DNA of 64,000 nucleotides, from the NCBI RefSeq assembly GCF_001729245.1, contig NZ_CP015217.1:298501-362500 (forward strand), written 5' to 3'. The stretch's first letter is position 1. Each line of letters opens with the position of its first letter. The notes beneath the pieces are model-generated. The model worked only from the letters and a program-made list of their open reading frames with translations, made no database searches and was not told the origin of the DNA. Origin of the DNA: Leptospira tipperaryensis (GTDB taxonomy: Bacteria > Spirochaetota > Leptospiria > Leptospirales > Leptospiraceae). Below, in pieces: positions 45,639-55,055 of the stretch. Both the position numbers and the translations under genes were made by a program.

Positions 45639-46631
45639 ATGGTTCCCGTTATGTTCTTACAATACAAAACAAAAGTTAGATTCCTTCCGTTTACGATTCT
45701 TCCTGCGATTTTCTTTTTCTTTTTTATAAGCGCTTGTTCGAGCGCACCCATTGTCAACAAACCTCTGGATGGAAACTTGGATCTGCAAGGTCATCGAGGC
45801 GCTCGCGGATTAAAACCGGAAAACACTTGGCCGGCCTTTGAAGAAGCGATTCGACAAGGTATGACGACGTTAGAACTGGATACGGTTCTTACAAAAGATA
45901 AAAAAATAATCATCCATCACGATTCTGAGACAAATCCCGTGATCTGTCAGAAAAAGGATGGAACCGAAATTCTTTCTCAATCCTTATATGAATTGACTTT
46001 AGCCGAATTGAAACAACTCGATTGTGGAACCAAAAAAAATCCTAAGTATCCGGAACAAACGCCCGTTCCCGGTACGGAGTTGATTACAATCGAAGAATTT
46101 TTCTCGCTCGTTGCCAAATCGGAAAAACAATTTCCGCAAAAAGCAAAACTCAAATTTAACATCGAAACGAAATTTCCAAACGACGATAAGGCACAACTAC
46201 CCACGGGAATCGCAGAAGAACACGTGAATCTTTTGGTGCAAGCGGTCGATAAGGCAAAGGTAACGGATCGAACTACGATCCAATCTTTTTATCTTCCGGC
46301 GCTTCCGATCGTGAAAGAAAAAAATCCAAAGATCAAAACGAGTGCGCTCTTTTCTCTGACATATTTCCAAGGTGCGATGATGACTTTTGGTTTTGGAAAT
46401 TCCACCAGAAAGAATGTTTTGGAAAAAGCTCTCGAAGTCAAAGCAGACATCATCTCTCCGTATTTTCTCTACGTAACGAATGAATTTGTGCAAGAAGCGC
46501 ATTCACATAAAATCGCAGTGATTCCATGGACGGTCAATGAACGAGCCGAGATGCGACGTTTGATTCAAGCGGGTGTGGACGGAATCATCACGGATTATCC
46601 GGATCGATTGAAGCAAACGTTGATACAATAG
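45639..46631 (+). CDS. glpQ: Glycerophosphodiester phosphodiesterase, lipoprotein
   Basis: Periplasmic or outer-membrane lipoprotein of 330 residues hydrolysing glycerophosphodiesters to glycerol-3-phosphate and an alcohol. Signal peptide ends in the lipobox FFISAC. The catalytic [20 protein letters not shown] (consensus H-R-G-x5-x-E-N) and [11 protein letters not shown] are present, as well as the C-terminal [32 protein letters not shown] 45639 is chosen over TTG 45624 because of the AGAGG in front; ATG 45651 is an alternative. The glycerol-3-phosphate product could be imported by the GlpT-like protein at 11.9 kb. Confidence 0.92.
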   Translation: MVPVMFLQYKTKVRFLPFTILPAIFFFFFISACSSAPIVNKPLDGNLDLQGHRGARGLKPENTWPAFEEAIRQGMTTLELDTVLTKDKKIIIHHDSETNPVICQKKDGTEILSQSLYELTLAELKQLDCGTKKNPKYPEQTPVPGTELITIEEFFSLVAKSEKQFPQKAKLKFNIETKFPNDDKAQLPTGIAEEHVNLLVQAVDKAKVTDRTTIQSFYLPALPIVKEKNPKIKTSALFSLTYFQGAMMTFGFGNSTRKNVLEKALEVKADIISPYFLYVTNEFVQEAHSHKIAVIPWTVNERAEMRRLIQAGVDGIITDYPDRLKQTLIQ

Positions 46632-46773
46632 GAATATAATAAAAATTTAAAGTTTGTTTTACGTTCAAATTAAAAAAGTTTCAGTTTTTCCATTCTTTCG
46701 TAACGCTCCTGGAACTGTTTCCAGTAAGCAGGCAAAAACTAAGCTTGCTATTTTAAGAACGGGGAATACAATT

Positions 46774-47268
46774 ATGGTTATGGATTTCATTCAAAAAGTA
46801 CCTAGGAAATTGGAAGAAGTTCTCGGAGCGGAAGGGGTCGATCAGTTCGTCGATTTTCTCAATTCCGCTTTCATTGCTTCTCGAGCTCAGATTCTGGAAA
46901 CTTCTTCCGATCGTTTTGAACGTCACTTATCGACCGAAATTGCAAAATTGAAAGTCGAGTTTGTCGCGTTTAAAACGGAAATGAAAAATGAATTTCTGGA
47001 GTTTAAGATTCAGATTCAAGCTGAGAATGCTAAGTTTCGATCCGAGATTCGAACGGATATCGCTGATTTTAAAGCGGAGATTCGAAAAGAGCTGAAAGAA
47101 CTCCGTGAGTCGAATGTGGAGATTTTCAAATCGATTGCGAATATTCATAAGGCAATCGCCGATATCCACAAGACAATTGCGGTGCAAACTCGCTGGATGT
47201 TCGGTGCGGTTCTGGGATCGGTCGGTTTAGTACTCGCGATTGAAAAAATTTTACATTCCTTTCCTTAA
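46774..47268 (+). CDS. Coiled-coil protein with C-terminal membrane anchor
   Basis: 164 residues. A long amphipathic coiled coil (about 35-130; LSTEIAKLKVEFVAFKTEMKNEFLEFKIQIQAENAKFRSEIRTDIADFKAEIRKELKELRES) is followed by a single hydrophobic helix (WMFGAVLGSVGLVLAI) at the C-terminus, a tail-anchored layout like DUF1640-type or LA_3696-like leptospiral proteins. The start at ATG 46774, after GGGGAA, is preferred over longer frames. Function unknown. The gene is followed by a strong terminator. Confidence 0.72.
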   Translation: MVMDFIQKVPRKLEEVLGAEGVDQFVDFLNSAFIASRAQILETSSDRFERHLSTEIAKLKVEFVAFKTEMKNEFLEFKIQIQAENAKFRSEIRTDIADFKAEIRKELKELRESNVEIFKSIANIHKAIADIHKTIAVQTRWMFGAVLGSVGLVLAIEKILHSFP

Positions 47269-47300
47269 ATTTTTACCGTTTCAAGTTTGTGATCTTTGAA

Positions 47301-47332
47301 AAAAGCCTTCCATTTTGTAGGAAGGCTTTTTT
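47301..47332 (+). terminator. Rho-independent terminator
   Basis: AAAAGCCTTCC (47301-47311) pairs with GGAAGGCTTTT (47320-47330) around an 8-base loop, followed by T-rich sequence. Ends the coiled-coil gene; it can also work for the minus-strand oxidoreductase gene. Confidence 0.88.
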
Positions 47333-47372
47333 GTTTAAACTGAGTAAGAACTCAAATTGTCGATGTGAATTC

Positions 47373-48665
47373 TTACTGAGTTTTTGTTTCAGACGGTTTT
47401 TTGAATGTATTTTGAAATTCAAAAACCTTTAGGAATTTCTTATATCGCTTTGCATTTCTTCTGGAGCGAATTTGATCTAAGATTAAATTTCCAATCAAAG
47501 AACTCGGAAGTTTCGGTTCTTTTCCTTGGCCGATTCTACGGAGTTGTAATCGGATTGCGGACATCTTAGAAAGAGAATTGAAGGTCGAGTTGGAAAGATT
47601 CGGAATTTTTACTTCTACGGAATTTAAATTTCCTGAAAGTAGTTTGGACGCGGAATCCGGTTCAAATGCAAATGGGGCCGCAAGGCCAACGACGTCTAAC
47701 GCACCGCTTGTAATCGCTTCTTCCATCACACTTTTGGAACGAAAACCTCCCGTGGACATCAGAGGCATTTTCGCGGTTGATCTTGCTTTTTTTGCAAATT
47801 CTAAAAAGTAAGCTTCCCGCTTTTTAGTTCCGTTGGATTCTCCACCTTGCATTGCGGGAGATTCATAATTTCCTCCGGAGATTTCCAAAAGATCTATATT
47901 CGTTTTATTTAACATTTCTATGACTTGGATTGCGTCCTCCTCTCTAAAACCGCCGCCCTGAAAATCGGCCGAGTTGAGTTTGACTCCGACTGAAAATTCT
48001 TTTTTGGTCTGAGCTTGAATTCCATTTACGATTTCGAGAAGAATTCTTGCCCGATTTTCTAAGGAGCCTCCCCACTGATCCTCTCTGAGATTGGTCAACG
48101 GCGAAAGAAATTGATTGAGAAGATACCCGTGAGCCGCGTGAACTTCTACTCCGTCGAAACCGGCTTTTTCAGCGACAAGCGCGGCTTGGATAAATCGTTC
48201 TATGATTTTTTTAATTTCGTCTCCCGTAAGAGCGCGAGGAGTTCCGAAAACTTTCGCAAACATTCTCCCGGGAATGTTGACCTTTACCGCAGAAGGTGCA
48301 ACGGGAGTTTCCGAAATAAAACCGAAGACTTGTCTTCCTGGATGACTGATCTGCATCCAAATTTTGGAGCCCCCGGCCTTGCCGGCTTCGGCCCATCGTT
48401 TGAAACGATCTAAACTTCCGTTGTCGCGAACGATAACGTTTCCAGGGCCGGTAATGGCGTAAGGATCGATCATCGCGTTTCCTGTCAGAAGAAGCCCGGC
48501 GCCTCCTTGTCCCCAGCGTTTATAGAGTTGGATCATCTGTTCGCCGGGCAAAAAATCATCGTCAGCTAAACTTTCTTCCATAGAAGCCTTTGCAATTCTA
48601 TTGAGTAGAACTTGCCCGTTTGGCAAACGAAGCGGTTGTGAGAGGGGGGAGGTAGAAGCTGACAT
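47373..48665 (-). CDS. NADH:flavin oxidoreductase, Old Yellow Enzyme family
   Basis: FMN-dependent ene-reductase-type protein of 430 residues. The N-terminus (QPLRLPNGQVLLNRIAKASMEESLA), GAGLLLTGNAMID, the active-site segment FDGVEVHAAHGYLLNQFLSPLTNLREDQWGGSLENRARILLEIV (His-x-x-His) and the phosphate-binding LMSTGGFRS are typical. GGAGA precedes the ATG. It is divergent from a TetR regulator, with two related operator-like sites in the gap; that regulator is the likely controller. Substrate is unknown. Confidence 0.9.
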   Translation of the reverse strand: MSASTSPLSQPLRLPNGQVLLNRIAKASMEESLADDDFLPGEQMIQLYKRWGQGGAGLLLTGNAMIDPYAITGPGNVIVRDNGSLDRFKRWAEAGKAGGSKIWMQISHPGRQVFGFISETPVAPSAVKVNIPGRMFAKVFGTPRALTGDEIKKIIERFIQAALVAEKAGFDGVEVHAAHGYLLNQFLSPLTNLREDQWGGSLENRARILLEIVNGIQAQTKKEFSVGVKLNSADFQGGGFREEDAIQVIEMLNKTNIDLLEISGGNYESPAMQGGESNGTKKREAYFLEFAKKARSTAKMPLMSTGGFRSKSVMEEAITSGALDVVGLAAPFAFEPDSASKLLSGNLNSVEVKIPNLSNSTFNSLSKMSAIRLQLRRIGQGKEPKLPSSLIGNLILDQIRSRRNAKRYKKFLKVFEFQNTFKKPSETKTQ

Positions 48666-48696
48666 ATAAATTCTCCGGTTGAAAATTTCATTTCCT

Positions 48697-48752
48697 ACCC
48701 ATCGGTATTTATTCTAAAGGAAATGTCAATTCAGAATTCCGACCAGTTGGTA
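48697..48752. promoter_or_regulatory. Two operator-like dyads between oxidoreductase and tetR
   Basis: TACCCATCGGTA (48697-48708) and GACCAGTTGGTA (48741-48752) share the layout ACC-N4-GGTA and are both followed by TTTATT. They are 44 bases apart, about four helical turns, in the divergent promoter region. They are good candidates for binding sites of the adjacent TetR protein. Confidence 0.5.
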
Positions 48753-48829
48753 TTTATTTATGTGTTCAAAACTGAATTCGTTTGACCGGGTGAGAGATTT
48801 TAGGAGAATGAAAAGAGAAACCAGAACCT

Positions 48830-49471
48830 ATGTCTAAAACCCTTGGATGGAAAAAACTACCGGAGGATGTACGCAGAGAATCGATTCTCATGGCGGCCAT
48901 GCGTTGTTTTTTCTCAAAGGGTTTTGAAAAAACTTCGGTACAAGATATCGCGGATACGGCCGGTCTTACCAAAGGTGGAATTTATTTTCATTTTGAAAGT
49001 AAGGAAGAAATTCGAGACACTTTGATTCGAGATTTTCTGAATTTGGATCGATTGGGATTCAAAGATCCGGAAGTTCTCGCGCTCCCTCCTCATTTGCGTT
49101 TGAAAGAATTCTTAGAAAGACTGGCGAATCGACTTACGATCGAAGGGAATTGTTCGCCTCGATTATTTGCGGAGGCAACTTCCAACGGCGGGGGGATGGA
49201 AAAGGAAATCGTTTCTTTTTATGATTCTTTGGAATCCATTTTTGCGGAAACGATTCGCGAAGGACAAAAAGCGGGAAGTCTTGTGAACTCCATGTCTCCT
49301 GAGCTTCTCGCGAGAACCGTTCTTGCGGTTTTTGACGGTTTACAAATTCAAGCCGACATATCCCCAACGAAAAGGGATTTGCAAGTTCGCGGAAGAGATA
49401 CTCTGAATTCTTTTTTTAAGAATCTGCTTTTGACCTTGGACCCAACCTGCGAAATAACGGATCAATCTTAA
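48830..49471 (+). CDS. TetR/AcrR-family transcriptional regulator
   Basis: 213-residue repressor-type protein. The N-terminal helix-turn-helix RRESILMAAMRCFFSKGFEKTSVQDIADTAGLTKGGIYFHFESKEEIRDTLI is a textbook TetR domain; the C-terminal ligand domain (SPELLARTVLAVFDGLQIQADIS) is variable as usual. It is divergent from the OYE-family gene and very likely regulates it and itself. Its stop overlaps the end of the convergent DUF819 gene by 4 bases. Confidence 0.92.
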   Translation: MSKTLGWKKLPEDVRRESILMAAMRCFFSKGFEKTSVQDIADTAGLTKGGIYFHFESKEEIRDTLIRDFLNLDRLGFKDPEVLALPPHLRLKEFLERLANRLTIEGNCSPRLFAEATSNGGGMEKEIVSFYDSLESIFAETIREGQKAGSLVNSMSPELLARTVLAVFDGLQIQADISPTKRDLQVRGRDTLNSFFKNLLLTLDPTCEITDQS

Positions 49472-50628
49472 CTTCGTATCGAAGCAAGAATGGAATAGAT
49501 TCCGATTCCTAAATAGTTTCCTATCGCGTAACCGATCAAACCGGTTAGAATTCCGACCACCAAAACTCCCCGATTCCGAATCGCCTGTGTAACCGGTGGA
49601 ACAAAAGCGGGACCATAGATGCTGGAAACGGATGTGATCATCCAAGTATCGACTGGAATTCGAAATATAATTCCTAAAATCAAATGTAGAAAAATAGAGC
49701 CGAACAAAATGGAAGTTAAGATTAAGAATACGGAACCGAAATCTCGTTTTAATTCTTCCAGATTCGCGAGAAATCCGATAGCCACGGAAAAAACCAAGAT
49801 CAAATAACTTCCGAACTCGTAAGTTTTGAGTTGTCTTACTTTGGAATGAAAGGAAGTTCCGATTCCCCAAGTTGTAATTCCGAGTAAAATCGAAGGCGCG
49901 TACAAAGATGAAAAAATCAAAAACGTAAACGCGATCGAAACCCCAAAACCAAGAACCGCAAGAAGAAGTCCGATTCCGTTGGAAAAAACTAAATTCTTCC
50001 AGGGAATCGAGCGGCTCTGTTCTTCCAGTTCCACGTTTTCAACAGAAGTCTCTAATACGTTTTCTTTCCTTAAAAAGAGAGAGAAGAATTTTTTGCCGAC
50101 CGTGAGCAGAAAGAGAAGATAAATTCCTCCTATCACGACGTCAATCGTGTTGACCAACGCAATCGTTTCTTTCGATGTATTGATCGCAAGACCGACGGCG
50201 TTTAGATTCGGAGTTCCACCTGTGTACAATCCGGAAAGTATTCCCGCAATTTTTGCGGATTCCGGATGTAAGTTAGAATAATAAAAGCCGGCAACAGCGG
50301 ACACGATCGCGACGGAGACGGCGGAGAGGAAAAATGAAAAGAGAGCCAATCTTGCTTCTCCAAATCCCTTTTTAAAATCGGTGGAACTCAATAAAAGGGG
50401 AATTGCGAGCGGAATCGCAATTTCGGCAAAAGTCTGAGGAATCGATTTGGATATCCATCCGGAAGGGATCGTGTTTCCTAAAAAAATTCCGCCAATGTAA
50501 CAGATCGAAACCGGGCCTAAGAGACCCAGAATTTTTACTTTTTTGGCGACTCGAAGTGCAAACCAAGGAAAAAATAGGATAAATAAAGAAAGAGTGGTCG
50601 AGTTTATCGTAGAAATTATGGAATCCAT
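49468..50628 (-). CDS. DUF819 family membrane protein
   Basis: 386-residue inner-membrane protein with about ten to eleven hydrophobic helices. LGLLGPVSICYIGGIFLG, the LLLSSTDFK segment, AGILSGLYTGGTPNLNAVGLAI and SVSSIYGPAFVPPVTQAIRNRGVLVVGILTGLIGYAIGNYLGI match the DUF819 (YjcL-like) family, which resembles Na+/solute symporters. Substrate unknown. AGGAA precedes the ATG. Single gene. Confidence 0.86.
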   Translation of the reverse strand: MDSIISTINSTTLSLFILFFPWFALRVAKKVKILGLLGPVSICYIGGIFLGNTIPSGWISKSIPQTFAEIAIPLAIPLLLSSTDFKKGFGEARLALFSFFLSAVSVAIVSAVAGFYYSNLHPESAKIAGILSGLYTGGTPNLNAVGLAINTSKETIALVNTIDVVIGGIYLLFLLTVGKKFFSLFLRKENVLETSVENVELEEQSRSIPWKNLVFSNGIGLLLAVLGFGVSIAFTFLIFSSLYAPSILLGITTWGIGTSFHSKVRQLKTYEFGSYLILVFSVAIGFLANLEELKRDFGSVFLILTSILFGSIFLHLILGIIFRIPVDTWMITSVSSIYGPAFVPPVTQAIRNRGVLVVGILTGLIGYAIGNYLGIGIYSILASIRS

Positions 50629-51015
50629 AATAGTTCCTGAATATAATAAAATTTTAATTTACTTGAAATTTCACCGTCGTGAACAAGGCCTTTTTAGATA
50701 AAAATTATTTTCAGCTAAAAAACCCATTTCTGAATTTTAGAGTTCAGAAATTTGGAATTCTAAAAAATAAAACTAACTCTTTAACTCTTCTTTTGTGAAA
50801 AGTATCAAAATTTAATTCTGAAAATTCAAGCAGAAAAGGGGAAGAATCTCGATTCTCTCGTTTTCTTTTTTCGATCTTCTCTAAAATCTTAACTAAAAGG
50901 GTAGTTTCTTATTCATTGATTTTTACAGAGATCGGGAATCGATTTGGATTCGTCTGCGGGTCTCAGAGAAAACCTTTTCGATTTTCTTAGGATTGAATTC
51001 AAATTAGGAAAAACC
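50629..51015. other. Divergent intergenic region without a recognised gene
   Basis: 387 AT-rich bases between the DUF819 and DUF4846 genes. A frame extension upstream of the DUF4846 start (to 50944) is possible but would precede a good signal peptide and is not used. No hairpin or operator stands out. Confidence 0.4.
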
Positions 51016-51789
<774 letters not shown>

Positions 51790-51801
51790 GAATATTATAA
51801 T

Positions 51802-52470
51802 TTATCGAAATGCTATCCAGCCTCCTACGTAGTGGGCCTGAAAGATTTGTTTCCAGTTTTGAAAACCAGCTTCCTGAAAAAGAGTTTCGTATCGGTTTGC
51901 GGGAATCTTATGTAGCGTTTTCACACGATCCAAGTAGGTTTCGAGAGCGGCATTCTCCCAGCCTTGAAAGGTTCTTAGATATCCTGCGACTTCTCGGAAA
52001 ACGGAATTCATGTCCGGGTTAGAATCGTACAGATCAAAGAGAATAAACTTTCCACCCGGTCCTAAACGGGAAGAAATATCTTTTAAAAGAGAAAGTTTAG
52101 AACCGTCGTCCGGTAAAAAATGAAGAACGAACAAAAGGGTGGCTCCCGAGAAACGAACATTCTTATCCAAACCGGAAACGGGAGAACAGACCAAGTCCGA
52201 GTTTGGGAATTTTTTTTTGGCGACTTCGATCATTTCCGGAGAAGGATCCACTCCCGTGATTTGATAACGATCCGGCGCTACTTTTAAAAGCGCCTCGAAG
52301 TCGGCGCCGGTTCCACATCCGGCCGCAAGAATTTTTTTACCTTCGGGAATGGAATCTATTATTAAACTTGCGACCAACTCGGATACTCCCGAGTAAAACG
52401 GAATCATTCTTCCGATTCTATTTTCGTATTGTGCCGCTCTTTCGCCTTCAAACGTTTCTATAAAATCCAT
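51802..52470 (-). CDS. SAM-dependent methyltransferase, class I
   Basis: 222-residue Rossmann-fold methyltransferase. Motif I is KKILAAGCGTGADFEALLKVA, followed by the acidic VTGVDPSPEMIEVAKKKFP-like loop, ATLLFVLHFLPDDGSKLSLLKDISSRLGPGGKFILFDLYDS (motifs II-III). Closest in style to methyltransferase-domain 25/11 proteins; substrate unknown. TAGGAACGG precedes the ATG. Convergent with the DUF4846 gene. Confidence 0.88.
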   Translation of the reverse strand: MDFIETFEGERAAQYENRIGRMIPFYSGVSELVASLIIDSIPEGKKILAAGCGTGADFEALLKVAPDRYQITGVDPSPEMIEVAKKKFPNSDLVCSPVSGLDKNVRFSGATLLFVLHFLPDDGSKLSLLKDISSRLGPGGKFILFDLYDSNPDMNSVFREVAGYLRTFQGWENAALETYLDRVKTLHKIPANRYETLFQEAGFQNWKQIFQAHYVGGWIAFR

Positions 52471-52538
52471 CCGTTCCTACCTTCGATTCAAATCGTCGAT
52501 TTACAAACTTGAACACGATTCTAACATTTTCTTTTTCG

Positions 52539-53264
52539 TCAGAATTCTTTTTCCTTCCATTCTTTCCAACCAATTGCAATTCCTAAGACATGTAAAGTGA
52601 AGGCTAACGGAACCATCAACAAAGGTAAGTAAGTGATCGGAAAGCGAGTTACGATTTCATTCGGTGGGTCCGTAAAAAAGATCCGAAATGGAAACGGCGC
52701 GGACATGATTCCCGTAAACACGGTAAGACCCAGAACAAAAATCGCAATCACGTTCCAAAGAAGGAGCCAACGGATCGAAAGCAAATTTCGAGTGATTGCA
52801 AAATAAAGAATCGGAGCGCTCAGAGGAACCCAGAGATCAAAGTTTTGGCCCTTTGCGGTCATGATCTCGGAAAGCAAGCCGTCCCTTACCAAAAGAAAGA
52901 TCAAAACTTCCGGAAGAATTCTCCAGACTTGAAAGAGGCAAAGGCGGAGCGAACCAAATTCTTTTAGAATCGGAAAAACTCGGGACGAAAATCCGAAGCT
53001 CAAAAAGATCACAAACGTCGTTACGACTCCGATTAAAAGTCTTGGCGGTAATCCAAAGTAAAGAAAAAATCCCCGGAACGCAAGGGCACCCTGAAGCAGA
53101 AGTAAAAGAAGAATCGCGAAGATAGGAATGTAAATATTTTTTCTTTTTTCGAAAGAAATCATCTTCGATCTTTTATAAAAGAAGTTTAATATTAGAAAGA
53201 GCAACAGTCCGCTTGAGAGAAGCGCGAATGCGGAAATAAAAAGGGGAATTGATTTTGTTACCAT
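52539..53264 (-). CDS. Seven-helix membrane protein of unknown function
   Basis: 241 residues with seven predicted hydrophobic helices and very short loops. No family recognised. The start at ATG 53264 is preferred over ATG 53276 because GGAGGT lies 5 bases before it. It lies directly downstream of the membrane-LuxR gene on the same strand, and the 75-88-base gap between them carries a 20-bp palindrome and a 13-bp dyad sharing the core CGTCACG. It is therefore the most likely target of that regulator. Confidence 0.7.
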   Translation of the reverse strand: MVTKSIPLFISAFALLSSGLLLFLILNFFYKRSKMISFEKRKNIYIPIFAILLLLLLQGALAFRGFFLYFGLPPRLLIGVVTTFVIFLSFGFSSRVFPILKEFGSLRLCLFQVWRILPEVLIFLLVRDGLLSEIMTAKGQNFDLWVPLSAPILYFAITRNLLSIRWLLLWNVIAIFVLGLTVFTGIMSAPFPFRIFFTDPPNEIVTRFPITYLPLLMVPLAFTLHVLGIAIGWKEWKEKEF

Positions 53265-53316
53265 TGTAACCTCCATAAATGAGATTACTTGAATTTTGAG
53301 AATAGATCTATAGACG

Positions 53317-53359
53317 TTTCGTCACGAAATGTTTTTAGGACCGTGACGATCGTCACGGT
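53317..53359. promoter_or_regulatory. Palindromic operator cluster upstream of the 7-helix gene
   Basis: A perfect 20-bp palindrome, ACCGTGACGATCGTCACGGT, spans 53340-53359 and overlaps the stop of the LuxR-type gene. A second dyad, TTTCGT-C-ACGAAA, spans 53317-53329. Both contain CGTCACG, so three copies of this heptamer occur within 43 bases. It looks like a regulator-binding region. The 20-bp length fits the dyads bound by LuxR-type HTH proteins. A terminator role is less likely because no T run follows on the minus strand. Confidence 0.6.
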
Positions 53360-54438
53360 TTTCTAAATTTCTGAAGAAACACGGTAAGTCTTTGAAACTT
53401 ATCTTTGCCGCCATTCGATTCTTTTTCTTTATCCACGGTTTTATCATAAAGATGAACGAGATGATTTCGTAACGTTCCGTCGGCGATTCCGAGAAAAAAG
53501 CCGATTTGTTTGCGAGTATATCCTTCGCTTATCAATTCACAAATTCTTAGCTCTTGTTTTGTAAGACCTTTTTGAGAGAGAAGATTAAAGTCCAATAATT
53601 CTAAAGATTTTTTTGCCGGTCGAAAGAATCGGAGAACAATCCAAGAGGTCGCCGCTCCGATTAAGGAAAGTAAAATCGTTTGTGATCGTGTCGATTCGAT
53701 TCTTGTTAAATACAAAAGAGAAAGAGAACCCAATCCCAAGGCGACGCTCAGACATACAAAACCTTCCGCGATTTTATGAAAAACGGATTCGATTTCTTCT
53801 CTGGAAAGATAAACCGAAACAAAAACGCTAATGATGGAATCGGCGCCCATTCCTAACGGAAATAGATTCGAACCGAAAAGAGGAATAAAATTTGTACCGA
53901 GTCCCAGCCACCAAAAGATAACCAAAACCGGAATCCAACCTCTCACAAGAGTTTCTTCCGGTTTCAATAAGAGAATCAGAGAAAGAAGAAAACAAGTTCC
54001 AAATAAGCCGCCGACAAGAATTCTTGCTGGAATTTCTAAAACGGGAAACCAACCCCAATCGTATAATTTCCATTCTCGGATAAGAATGGATCCATCGGAG
54101 AAAAAATCAAATTCGATAAGAATCAAGAGCGCGATCGTCGTTGTCAAAACGACGGAAGTCATCGTAGATTTTACCGGACGTCCCGATAGAATTCTACTCA
54201 AACTGAGAAGAAGATACGGAACAAAAAAAATAAAGTGGCGAAAAATATGAAAAAAAACGGAGGCTTCTTCGGAAGACGTGGATTTTAAAAGTAAGAAGAT
54301 CGAAAAATTTCCGCCGGCTAAGGCAAGTAAAAAGATTCGAAAATAAGCTCCGAAAGGATCTCGGTCGCGTATGATCGCAAAGAAGGCGGCGAGGTTTGCG
54401 AACATTGCCGCGATGGGAAATAAGTGAACCACTTCCAT
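53353..54438 (-). CDS. Membrane-embedded LuxR-type transcriptional regulator
   Basis: 361 residues. About eight or nine hydrophobic helices occupy residues 1-270, with no receiver, PAS or kinase domain; the C-terminal about 70 residues hold a LuxR/GerE-type helix-turn-helix (GLTKQELRICELISEGYTRKQIGFFLGIADGTLRNHLVHLYDKTV). A membrane sensor fused directly to a DNA-binding domain would couple a membrane signal to transcription in one step. The gene is on the same strand as the 7-helix gene below it, separated by an operator-like palindrome. Signal and regulon are unknown. The ribosome site is weak. Confidence 0.78.
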   Translation of the reverse strand: MEVVHLFPIAAMFANLAAFFAIIRDRDPFGAYFRIFLLALAGGNFSIFLLLKSTSSEEASVFFHIFRHFIFFVPYLLLSLSRILSGRPVKSTMTSVVLTTTIALLILIEFDFFSDGSILIREWKLYDWGWFPVLEIPARILVGGLFGTCFLLSLILLLKPEETLVRGWIPVLVIFWWLGLGTNFIPLFGSNLFPLGMGADSIISVFVSVYLSREEIESVFHKIAEGFVCLSVALGLGSLSLLYLTRIESTRSQTILLSLIGAATSWIVLRFFRPAKKSLELLDFNLLSQKGLTKQELRICELISEGYTRKQIGFFLGIADGTLRNHLVHLYDKTVDKEKESNGGKDKFQRLTVFLQKFRKP

Positions 54439-54468
54439 GAAAAAAGCAGACTATAGATAAGAATTTGA

Positions 54469-54809
54469 TTGGAAATATTTTTTTATTTTTCAAATTATTT
54501 TTCTTTCAATCGCGGTTTTTACCTTCGCTCATTGCTCAAAGGATCCGTCGTTTTTGACTTATTATCCAATTCTAAATTTGATGAAGGAACGCCCCGAGTT
54601 CCTCGTCGGTTTGACTATGATAGAACGGGAAGGAGCAAGTGCAGGAGCTACAAAAACCATTGCTTTACAAAATGTTAAGTATTCTTTTAAATCTTCTATT
54701 TTTATAAGTAGTCCGATTTAGTCCGATAACGAGCGGAAGCTTTAGCGTTTCGTTTTCCGGAACGTTAAACGGCATCGCGATTGATCCAATTTTCGCATTC
54801 AATTTCTAA
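54469..54809 (+). pseudogene. Frameshifted small lipoprotein gene
   Basis: No intact frame, but three pieces join into a sensible lipoprotein. From TTG 54469, removing one T from the 7-T run at 54478-54484 gives MEIFFIFQIIFLSIAVFTFAHC, a signal peptide with lipobox. The frame continues KDPSFLTYYPILNLMKERPEFLVGLTMIEREGASAGATKTIALQNV until a TAG at 54719. There the sequence holds a 10-base tandem duplication (two copies of TAGTCCGAT, around 54708-54727); removing one copy restores the frame, which then reads SGSFSVSFSGTLNGIAIDPI and ends at TAA 54807-54809. I infer a roughly 110-residue lipoprotein inactivated by both changes, or a phase-variable or mis-sequenced T run plus one lesion. Confidence 0.6.
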
Positions 54810-55055
54810 TTCATTAGAAATTACAAAGAATTTAGAAATGCCCTTTGGGAAGAGGGGCTTTCTTTGTTCTAAAACTAAACCCAATGTAGAATAAAAAATT
54901 CTCCCTTCAATCCTTTCCGATCCAAAAAAAATCTGCCAAAACCCCGGCCTCTCTCTTATAAAAAAGATACTGAAAAGAAAAGTTATAACAATTTCTATTG
55001 CAGGCTGCCTAAAGAAAAATGGAAATTCTATACTTTAAAAGAGTATAAAATAAAA

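Noticed and set aside
53340..53359. Palindrome as transcription terminator of the LuxR-type gene
   Set aside because: The stem has no loop to speak of (fully symmetric) and no T run follows on the minus strand; an operator fits better.
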